A DNA stretch of 64,000 nucleotides from JADKHR01 sp041917295. Its GTDB lineage: Bacteria; Elusimicrobiota; Elusimicrobia; FEN-1173. The notes under the pieces are model-generated. The model did no database searches. It was not told where the DNA came from and saw only the letters and a program-made list of their open reading frames with translations. Of this stretch, positions 58,318 to 64,000 are shown one piece after another. The DNA is taken from positions 8,851 to 72,850 of the forward strand of contig JAYRXX010000022.1 of assembly GCA_041917295.1 (NCBI GenBank), in the 5' to 3' direction. The number at the start of each line of letters is the position of its first letter. Position 1 is the stretch's first letter. Made by a program: the position numbers and the translations under genes.

Positions 58318-59919
58318 TCAAGCATAATGACAGTCCCTAAGCGCCCGAACGACGGCGGCCGCCAAATTCTCGACGGTGGCGGCGCCGCGGGCTTGCAAGG
58401 GGCGAATGCCCTGGGGACGAATGCCCTGGGGGCGAATGCCCTGGGGACGAATGTCCCCCGCCCGAAGAGCACGGCTGGTGATGGGCCCGATGGACAGGGC
58501 GCGCGTGCGGGAAAAAAGGCGGCGCCGTTGGGCGCGCGTAAAATTTTTCACAAACGACGTCACTGTGGACGACGAGGTAAAGGTCACCGCGTCCACCGCG
58601 CCGGACAAGAGGGCCGCCTTCGCGTCGCGCGACAACGCCACCGGCCGGGTTTCATACAACGGCCACAGGTCCACCCGCGCGCCTCGCCGAGCGAGGGCCG
58701 ATTCAATGACATCGCGCCCCGCCCGAGCCCGGGCCAACAAAAACTTTTTTCCGTCCAATCGCCGTCCCACCAATTTGACCAACCCTTCGGATTGAAACGT
58801 CTCGGCGGTCCGGTAAACCGCCACCCCTTCGGCCCGAAGGGCTTGGGCCGTTTTTTCGCCGATGGCGAACACAGGGGGACATTCGTCCCCGGGGGGACAT
58901 TCGCGCCCCTTTAAATGGCCTGCCAAAAGTTTGGCCCCGTTGGCGCTGGTGACAAGAACCCCGTCGTACTGGGAAAGATTTTTTAAAAAGCCCCGACCCC
59001 TTTTATTTAACGGCAAGGGAGAAATGGAGATGAGCGGACTTTCAATCACGCGGGCGCCCGCGTTTTCCAACAGGGCGGTGAGCGTCGACGCCTGCTCCCG
59101 CGCGCGGGTCACAAGAACCGTTTTTCCAAAGAGCGGCCGTTTTTTAAACCAATCCAGTTTGGTTCCAAGGCCCGCCACATCGCCGATCACGATTACCGCC
59201 GGCGCGCCGATGCCCTTAAGCTTAACCTGCCGCGCGATGTCGGACAAGGTCCCGCGAACCGTGCGCTGATGGGCCCAACTGCCCCATTGAACGACCGCCG
59301 CGGGAAGCGCCGGGGGCCAACCCAAATTTAAAAGGCGACGGGAAATGCCGGGCAACTGGTTGAGCCCCATCAAAACAACCAACGTCCCGGTGGGGGAAAT
59401 TTTCGTCCAATCCACGCCGGGCCCCCGCCGCCGGGCCGCTTGGCCGACGCTGTCGCCAAGATAGGGATTTTCCCGACCTTCATGGCCGGTGACCACGGTG
59501 ACCGTCGACGCATGGCCCCGGTGAGTCAACGGAATGCCCGCAAACCCCGGCACCGCCGTGGCCGAACTGACGCCGGGGACCACTTCGAACGGAATGTTCT
59601 GATCGGCCAAGGCTTCCGCCTCTTCGGCCCCGCGACCAAAAAAGTAGGGGTCTCCCCCTTTAAGGCGGACAACGGTTTTCCCCGCCCGCGCCAACCGAAC
59701 CAACAACCGGTTGATGGCCGGCTGACGGAGGAACACCCGCCCGCCGCCCCGTTTGCCCGCTTCGATGATTTGAACGCCGGGGGGACAATGGCTCAACACG
59801 CGCCGGTCCACCAACGCGTCCAAGACCACGGCGTCGGCTTGGCGTAAACACTCAACGCCCCGCAGAGTGATCAAATCCGGCCGACCGGGCCCGGCCCCAA
59901 CCAACATTACGCGCCCCAT
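58318..59919 (-). CDS. Fused uroporphyrinogen-III C-methyltransferase (CobA/SumT) and uroporphyrinogen-III synthase (HemD)
   Basis: A 533-residue two-enzyme fusion. The N-terminal CobA part (about 1-245) has GAGPGRPDLITLRGVECLR, KGGDPYFFGRGAEEAEAL and PGVSSATAVPGFAGIPLTHR and makes precorrin-2. The HemD part (about 250-533) closes hydroxymethylbilane to uroporphyrinogen III. ATG 59919 overlaps hemC by 13 bases; ATG 59907 is an alternative. Two in-frame repeat insertions are odd: the IRPQG repeat (58401-58460) and ECPPGDECPP (near 58870-58905). Confidence 0.93.
   Translation of the reverse strand: MGRVMLVGAGPGRPDLITLRGVECLRQADAVVLDALVDRRVLSHCPPGVQIIEAGKRGGGRVFLRQPAINRLLVRLARAGKTVVRLKGGDPYFFGRGAEEAEALADQNIPFEVVPGVSSATAVPGFAGIPLTHRGHASTVTVVTGHEGRENPYLGDSVGQAARRRGPGVDWTKISPTGTLVVLMGLNQLPGISRRLLNLGWPPALPAAVVQWGSWAHQRTVRGTLSDIARQVKLKGIGAPAVIVIGDVAGLGTKLDWFKKRPLFGKTVLVTRAREQASTLTALLENAGARVIESPLISISPLPLNKRGRGFLKNLSQYDGVLVTSANGAKLLAGHLKGRECPPGDECPPVFAIGEKTAQALRAEGVAVYRTAETFQSEGLVKLVGRRLDGKKFLLARARAGRDVIESALARRGARVDLWPLYETRPVALSRDAKAALLSGAVDAVTFTSSSTVTSFVKNFTRAQRRRLFSRTRALSIGPITSRALRAGDIRPQGIRPQGIRPQGIRPLQARGAATVENLAAAVVRALRDCHYA
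58401..58460 (-). repeat. Four 15-bp in-frame repeats near the HemD C-terminus
   Basis: Four 15-base units in tandem that alternate GGC and GAC at their first triplet, so the higher period is 30. On the coding strand they give D-IRPQG-IRPQG-IRPQG-IRPL. The last unit contains a perfect hairpin (58443-58458). The insertion keeps the frame and lies about 35 residues before the C-terminus. Confidence 0.85.
58443..58458. repeat. REP-like hairpin, copy 1
   Basis: GGGGAC, loop GAAT, GTCCCC: six perfect pairs around a four-base loop. It is read in the opposite orientation to the copy at 58875. Palindromes of this kind resemble REP elements. Confidence 0.6.
58875..58890. repeat. REP-like hairpin, copy 2, with imperfect copy beside it
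   Basis: GGGGAC, loop ATTC, GTCCCC, followed at 58893 by GGGGAC-ATTC-GCGCCC, a degenerate copy. Both are translated within the HemD part (ECPPGDECPP). Confidence 0.6.
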
Positions 59920-60827
59920 AATTCCAAAATTTCCAAGGCGCCTTCGTCGAGAAGCCGGCGGGCCAAGGACACCCCGATCTGGGCGGCGTCCTGGGGCCGA
60001 CCGGATTGACGGCCCTTGACGTCTTTTTTTCCGTCCACCGACGTCACGCGGCCGTCCAAAACCAGCTGGTCGCCTTCCCGACGGGCGTACGCGGCGATGG
60101 GAACGCGACATCCCCCGCCCAACGTGGACAAAAATTCCCGTTCCGCCAAAGCGGCAAGACGGCTCGGCTCGTGATTTAATCGAGACACCCAGGTCAACGT
60201 GGAGGGATCTTCGGCGCGGGTTTCAACGGCCACGAACCCCTGGCCGGGAGCGGGAAGGATGAGGTTGAGTGGCAACACTTCGGTGACTTCCCCAACACGG
60301 CCCAACCGGCGCACGCCCGCGTAGGCGACGACCACCGCGGAAAAATCCCCCGCGGCCACCCGCGCCAACCGGGTGTCCAAGTTGCCGCGCAAATCTTCAA
60401 TACGAACGCCTTTTTTAACGGCGCGAATCTGGGCCTGGCGACGAAGGGAACTGGTCCCGATCACGGATCCCCGGGGCAATTCCATCAATTGTTCGCCAAA
60501 CCGGGCGACCATACAATCCCGTGGATCTTCCCGTTCCAAAATCGCGCCCACGGCGAGCCCGGCGGGAAGTTCCGTGGGAAGATCTTTCAACGAATGGACA
60601 GCCAGGTCCACGGTTTTGGAAAGGAGGGCCTCTTCCAATTCTTTGGTAAAAACCCCTTTGCCGCCGATGGACGCCAACGACGCGTCGGCCAACCTGTCGC
60701 CGGTGGTCTTAATAATTTTCAGTTCAACCCGCAGATCGGGGAACAAAGATTCCAAACGCCCTTTGACATGGTTGGACTGGGCCAGAGCCAAGGCACTTCC
60801 GCGGGAGCCCAACCGAAGGAGGGTCAT
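59907..60827 (-). CDS. hemC: Porphobilinogen deaminase (hydroxymethylbilane synthase) HemC
   Basis: HemC links four porphobilinogens into hydroxymethylbilane. The 306-residue protein begins LRLGSRGSALALAQSN, has KGVFTKELEEALL, VHSLKDLPTELPAGL, GTSSLRRQAQ and the dipyrromethane cofactor Cys in STLGGGCRVPIAAYA (about 235-249). The ATG overlaps the hemA stop (ATGA), which fixes the start. Confidence 0.97.
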   Translation of the reverse strand: MTLLRLGSRGSALALAQSNHVKGRLESLFPDLRVELKIIKTTGDRLADASLASIGGKGVFTKELEEALLSKTVDLAVHSLKDLPTELPAGLAVGAILEREDPRDCMVARFGEQLMELPRGSVIGTSSLRRQAQIRAVKKGVRIEDLRGNLDTRLARVAAGDFSAVVVAYAGVRRLGRVGEVTEVLPLNLILPAPGQGFVAVETRAEDPSTLTWVSRLNHEPSRLAALAEREFLSTLGGGCRVPIAAYARREGDQLVLDGRVTSVDGKKDVKGRQSGRPQDAAQIGVSLARRLLDEGALEILELWGA

Positions 60828-61906
60828 CCGGGCTCCGCTTCCACGGCCAAAGAATCGTGTCCGTGACGCAAGGCGGCGCGGGTTCCGTGACGCCAGGCAT
60901 CGAACCAAGCGGCAAACTCCCGGGCTTTTTGGTCCACCAACCGGTCGGCCTGAATAATTTCGGCCTCCCGTCGAACGCGGGTTTCGTTCACCAGGCTTTC
61001 CAAATCATCGATGTTGTAGAGATACACGTTCTCCAATTCGTCCACGGCGGGATCCACGTCCCGGGGGACGGCGATGTCGATAAAAAAGAGAGGCCGCCCG
61101 CGCCGTTCGTCTAAGGCGGCGGCCACGGCGTCGCGGCGAAAAATGAAATCCGGTGACCCCGTCGAACAGATCACGATGTCGGCCAAGACCAGTTCACGGG
61201 GCAAGGCGTCGAACGGCGTCGGATGCGCGCCCACCTGTTGAGCCATGGCGGTGGCTTTTTCGAGGGTGCGGTTGGCAATGGCCAGATGGGGCACTTTTTG
61301 GCTTTTGAGGGCCCGGGCGGCCAGTTCGGCCATGGGCCCGGCGCCGACAACCAAAGCGCGGCACTCGGCCAAATTGCCGAAGATCCGGGTCGCCAAGGAC
61401 ACGGCCAAACTGGGGACCGAGGTGGGCCCCTCGGCAATTTTTGTTTCCGATCGGACCGATTTGCCCACAAACAGAGCCCGTTGAAAGAGGACGTTGGTTA
61501 GTTTGCCCGTGGTCTCGGACTGACGCGCCAAATCGTAGGACCGTTTGACCTGGCCCAAAATCTCCGCTTCCCCCACAACCAGGGAATCCAATCCGGCGGC
61601 CACGCGGAACAAATGATGAACCGCGTCGTGGTCATCGCGGGCGTAGAGACAGGTGTCCAAAGCCACGTCGCCGTGAAGATCCAACAGTCCTTTGCGCAAC
61701 AAACATTCGCAATCGTTGTCCGAGGGGGTCACGGCGTAAAGCTCGACCCGGTTGCAGGTGGACAACACCACCGCTTCCCCCGCGCCCGCTTTGAGGCGCA
61801 GGTCAGCCAAAAATTCCGGGACCCGGCCGTCGGGCACGGCCAATCGTTCGCGCCATTGGACCGGCGCGGTGCGGTGAGAAAGGCCCACCAACCGCAACCG
61901 GTTCAA
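60824..61906 (-). CDS. hemA: Glutamyl-tRNA reductase HemA, short C-terminus
   Basis: HemA reduces glutamyl-tRNA to glutamate-1-semialdehyde, the first committed step. The 360-residue protein has GLSHRTAPVQWRERLAV, the catalytic Cys in VVLSTCNRVELYA, GEAEILGQVKRSYD and the NADPH-binding VVGAGPMAELAARALKS. The C-terminal dimerisation domain is cut short: family members usually have 410-480 residues and about 60-80 C-terminal residues are missing. The start is TTG overlapping the upstream stop (TTGA), with GGAGG upstream. Confidence 0.93.
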   Translation of the reverse strand: MNRLRLVGLSHRTAPVQWRERLAVPDGRVPEFLADLRLKAGAGEAVVLSTCNRVELYAVTPSDNDCECLLRKGLLDLHGDVALDTCLYARDDHDAVHHLFRVAAGLDSLVVGEAEILGQVKRSYDLARQSETTGKLTNVLFQRALFVGKSVRSETKIAEGPTSVPSLAVSLATRIFGNLAECRALVVGAGPMAELAARALKSQKVPHLAIANRTLEKATAMAQQVGAHPTPFDALPRELVLADIVICSTGSPDFIFRRDAVAAALDERRGRPLFFIDIAVPRDVDPAVDELENVYLYNIDDLESLVNETRVRREAEIIQADRLVDQKAREFAAWFDAWRHGTRAALRHGHDSLAVEAEPG

Positions 61907-62817
61907 GGGCGGTCCTCCACCACATAGGAATGGGATTTCGATACCGTGTTGATGCCCATGTAACTGACCAAAACAAGCCCGAACCCGGCCAAGGAAAAAT
62001 ACGCTCCCCGCCGACCGCGCCAATTAAAGGCGTAGCGCAGAACCAAATACGCCAAATAAACGGCCCACACCACCGCGGACCAAATCACTTTCGGGTCCGT
62101 GGCCCAGCGCTCGCCCCAGGCGGAGTGAGCCCACACAACACCCAACGCCAACCCCCCCGTGAACGCCGGAAACGCCAACGCGATCAAACGGGCGATCAGG
62201 CGGTCCATTTCTTCGAGAGAGGGCAACCGGTACCCCAACTCGGTGGAACGGTGGGTTTTCAGTTGGCGTTCTTGGATAAGGAAAGCCAACCCGATGCCGA
62301 ACGCGTTGGCGAAGGCCGCGTAGGAAAAAAACAGGAGGGGGACATGAACCGTGGCCCAGAGGGATCCCGGCAACGCGGGCATTCGTCGGGCGGTGTCGGC
62401 CAATTTCAGAAAGTCCTCAACGGAAGCGAACGGACAGCGGGGGCTGGCCAAAAAGGCGTTGGTCAAAGCCATCCCCATCAACAAGACCGCCCAGGGCAAA
62501 ATGAACGCCCCCAAGATGGCCAACCGCGCCCGGGTCTGAACACCTAAAAAAACGGCCACGATCAAAAAGGAGAACAATGAAAGGCTTTCGAACCAACTGT
62601 TCCAAAACTCAAACGCCACATGACCCGGACGATGGCTTTCAAGCCACAAACCCAAACCCAAGCTGGCCAAGTGAAGAAACGCCGACCCCCACAGGATCCG
62701 GTGCCCGTTAACCGCGTGCTGATCCCGCCGCGAAAAAACGTAGGCCAAGTAAAGGGCCACCGCGGTCACATACCCGATTAAGCCAAAATCAAAAAGAAGC
62801 GCCTGAATTTTTTGCAC
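61903..62817 (-). CDS. CcsA/HemX-type cytochrome c assembly membrane protein
   Basis: A 304-residue membrane protein with about eight helices and the heme-handling region VVWAHSAWGERWATDPKVIW (a degenerate WWD motif: W-A-T-D-P-K), with conserved His positions. Beside hemA it is most like HemX, which lowers GluTR level in Bacillus, or CcsA of the type II cytochrome c system. The start is taken as GTG 62817 with GGGAG upstream; TTG 62829 is possible. Confidence 0.82.
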   Translation of the reverse strand: MQKIQALLFDFGLIGYVTAVALYLAYVFSRRDQHAVNGHRILWGSAFLHLASLGLGLWLESHRPGHVAFEFWNSWFESLSLFSFLIVAVFLGVQTRARLAILGAFILPWAVLLMGMALTNAFLASPRCPFASVEDFLKLADTARRMPALPGSLWATVHVPLLFFSYAAFANAFGIGLAFLIQERQLKTHRSTELGYRLPSLEEMDRLIARLIALAFPAFTGGLALGVVWAHSAWGERWATDPKVIWSAVVWAVYLAYLVLRYAFNWRGRRGAYFSLAGFGLVLVSYMGINTVSKSHSYVVEDRP

Positions 62818-62835
62818 ATGAGCTCCCAAGATTTT

Positions 62836-63558
62836 TCAACCCTCAGGAATTCTTGAACCTCTCCTCTCGGGAGGCCCCTCGCAGAGCTCGGGGCACCTGG
62901 GGCGGCAGAGCCGCTGACCCGAGGGCAGGGTGAGGGATTTGATTTGCCGCCTGACAAGCAAGCGGAACTCTGCCGTCGCGCCGCGGGCATCCGCCTGAAA
63001 CCGGGCCAGCCAGGTTTTAGTCACGAGCCCTTCCAACAGTCGTCGTCGGGCCCGAATCGGCACCCGCAACAATTCAGCCCGCACGCCTTTCAAAACGGCG
63101 GCCAACCGACCCACTTCCGGCCCATAGCGACGGCGCAGATCCGCGCCCAAAAATTTGGCCACGGCGGGGCTAAGTCCCCCGGTGGACACCGCAAACGTCA
63201 CCGGCCCGCGCCGCACCACCGACGGAACAATAAAGTCGCACAAGGCGGGCCGGTCAACCACGTTCGCCCAAATGCGCCGGGCCCGACATAAGCGCGCGAT
63301 GCGCGCGTGGAGTTTTTCGTCATCCGTGGCCGCCACCACCAGCCACGGGCCCAGGATCAGGTCCGACGGTCGAAAGGCCCGCCGAATCAAGCGAACGTCA
63401 TTCATTCGCCCAAACCCCGGATCCAATCGCGGCGACACCACCGTCACACGAGCCCCCGCCGTTCGCAAATCTTCTGTTTTGTGCAAAGCGAGCCGACCGC
63501 CTCCCACCACCAGGCAGTGCTTGCCGGACAGATTTAGAAACGCGGGGTAAAATCCCAT
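62836..63558 (-). CDS. Precorrin-2 dehydrogenase / siroheme synthase N-terminal type (Met8/SirC-like)
   Basis: A 240-residue protein with Rossmann motif LVVGGGRLALHKTEDLRTAG (about 16-35) and DFIVPSVVRRGPVTFAVSTG, the NAD-binding and core parts of Met8/CysG-N. With CobA it makes sirohydrochlorin and perhaps siroheme. The last about 30 residues (TLPSGQRLCRPRCPELCEGP onward) look like translated intergenic-repeat DNA rather than family sequence. It is the first gene of the heme operon; ATG 63558 is preferred. Confidence 0.88.
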   Translation of the reverse strand: MGFYPAFLNLSGKHCLVVGGGRLALHKTEDLRTAGARVTVVSPRLDPGFGRMNDVRLIRRAFRPSDLILGPWLVVAATDDEKLHARIARLCRARRIWANVVDRPALCDFIVPSVVRRGPVTFAVSTGGLSPAVAKFLGADLRRRYGPEVGRLAAVLKGVRAELLRVPIRARRRLLEGLVTKTWLARFQADARGATAEFRLLVRRQIKSLTLPSGQRLCRPRCPELCEGPPERRGSRIPEG

Positions 63559-63709
63559 GGTCAAACCGTCTCGATGCCATCAATGATAGTCAATCCCCTA
63601 CTCCCCGGCAACAGCCAGAATTATCCAATACAAGATGAGCCTGAAGAAACGGTCGTTTCCAATGCAAGTCGAGCCTGAACAGAGGACCTTGATGCGGACG
63701 CGGAGAGTC

Positions 63710-63730
63710 GTCATAATCCGGGATTATGAC
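63710..63730. promoter_or_regulatory. Perfect 21-bp palindrome upstream of the heme operon
   Basis: GTCATAATCC, central G, GGATTATGAC: ten base pairs of perfect dyad symmetry. It lies about 150 bases upstream of the first heme gene start (63558) in an AT-rich stretch, with no T-run after it. It is more like a dimeric repressor site than a terminator. In Bacillus the hemAXCDBL operon is under PerR, but this site is not the PerR consensus. Confidence 0.5.
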
Positions 63731-63808
63731 CATTACAACGGACGACTCAAAAATAGTGACTTTAGCCCAAGTAAGGGAGGTCCTTCTTCTTCCCTCTAAG
63801 GAGTGGTT

Positions 63809-63835
63809 TTATCGGATTTTCTGGGACAAATGTTA
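63809..63835 (-). promoter_or_regulatory. Sigma-28-like motif upstream of the heme operon
   Basis: The minus strand reads TAACATTT, 11 bases, TCCGATAA: six of eight at -35 and seven of eight at -10 against the FliA consensus. It points toward the heme operon, but its start would be about 240 bases from the first gene and the palindrome lies between. A flagellar link is not expected here, so chance is possible. Confidence 0.3.
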
Positions 63836-64000
63836 CCCGTTCTATATATTTTTTGAGAAGTAGGGCTCCCTGAAAAAGTCATTTTCAAATTTGTCTAGAC
63901 GACAGGGACACCGGCCCGCTGGTGGCGGCCATGGGCCCTTGCGAACCGCAGGGAAAACCGGTGGGGTTACGCGACCGCGCCTGACTCCCCCAGCGATCCA

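Larger units (their letters stand above)
63565..64000. other. 436-bp non-coding end region
   Basis: No gene is recognised. The part from about 63700 to 63890 is AT-richer than the window. It holds a perfect palindrome (63710-63730), a sigma-28-like motif on the minus strand (63809-63835), a 47-codon minus-strand frame without ribosome site, the short direct repeat GAGCCTGAA (about 63639 and 63672) and TGAAAA...TTTTCA (about 63872-63888). The last 100 bases become GC-rich again and may be the end of a gene cut by the window edge. Confidence 0.5.

Noticed and set aside
63590..63733. 47-codon minus-strand open frame upstream of the heme operon
   Set aside because: No ribosome site, begins inside the palindrome region and has no recognisable sequence.
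63900..64000. GC-rich end of window as the 3' end of a gene or mobile element
   Set aside because: Too short to identify in any frame; no inverted ends or transposase motif.

Overview
The window comes from a diderm (Gram-negative type) bacterium of moderately high GC. The evidence for two membranes is a flagellar P-ring protein, ExbB/ExbD/TonB, two beta-barrel proteins and several lipoproteins. Genes are packed tightly, often with ATGA, GTGA or TTGA stop/start overlaps. The phylum cannot be settled from sequence alone. An Elusimicrobiota-like or similar lineage would fit the mix of sigma-54-controlled flagella, loose minor-pilin genes and FG-GAP proteins, but that is only a guess.

Region 1 (1-35.5 kb) is a nearly complete flagellar locus in three blocks. 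On the + strand lie flgI (5' end cut), a muramidase-less FlgJ, flgM, flgN, flgK, flgL, fliW, csrA, a soluble hybrid kinase and a divergent sigma-54 gene. On the - strand one run of 27 genes reads from 31349 down to 7730: a FlgN-like helical protein, flgB, flgC, a trigger-factor paralogue lacking its PPIase domain, fliE-F-G-H-I-J, a MotE-like protein, fliK, flgD, a TIGR02530-type protein, flgE, fliL-M-N-O-P-Q-R, flhB, flhA, fliA, a PilZ protein and a membrane hybrid kinase. A third cluster holds a hemerythrin, an NtrC-type activator, motA, motB and a PilZ-like protein. Promoter motifs read directly from the sequence suggest a class II/III cascade. A consensus -24/-12 sigma-54 promoter precedes the 24-kb run, and a near-match precedes flgE. 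Sigma-28 motifs precede flgM, the hemerythrin gene and motA. The activator has a sigma-70-type promoter that would give a leaderless mRNA.

Region 2 (35.5-47.7 kb, all - strand) holds two related barrel proteins, a GT4 glycosyltransferase, a small lipoprotein, ParB/ParA and a zinc-ribbon protein. Next comes a pilus-tip-like set: a seven-repeat FG-GAP protein followed by PilW-, PilV- and PilX-like minor pilins. It ends with an envelope-energy set: an internally duplicated HEAT-repeat lipoprotein, ExbB, ExbD and TonB.

Region 3 (47.7-53.3 kb) has a tRNA-Thr(TGT) gene with two extra 5' halves in a 119-bp tandem repeat, an alpha/beta hydrolase with Asp at the nucleophile position, a tandem universal stress protein, a YfhO-type membrane protein and a DUF1015 protein.

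Region 4 (53.3-63.6 kb, - strand) is a tetrapyrrole operon ordered Met8-like, CcsA/HemX, hemA, hemC, cobA-hemD fusion, IMPase, hemB, MBL lipoprotein, hemL, ornithine-cyclodeaminase-like. It makes uroporphyrinogen III and precorrin-2/siroheme precursors from glutamyl-tRNA. The last 436 bases hold no recognised gene. They are AT-richer and contain a perfect 21-bp palindrome.
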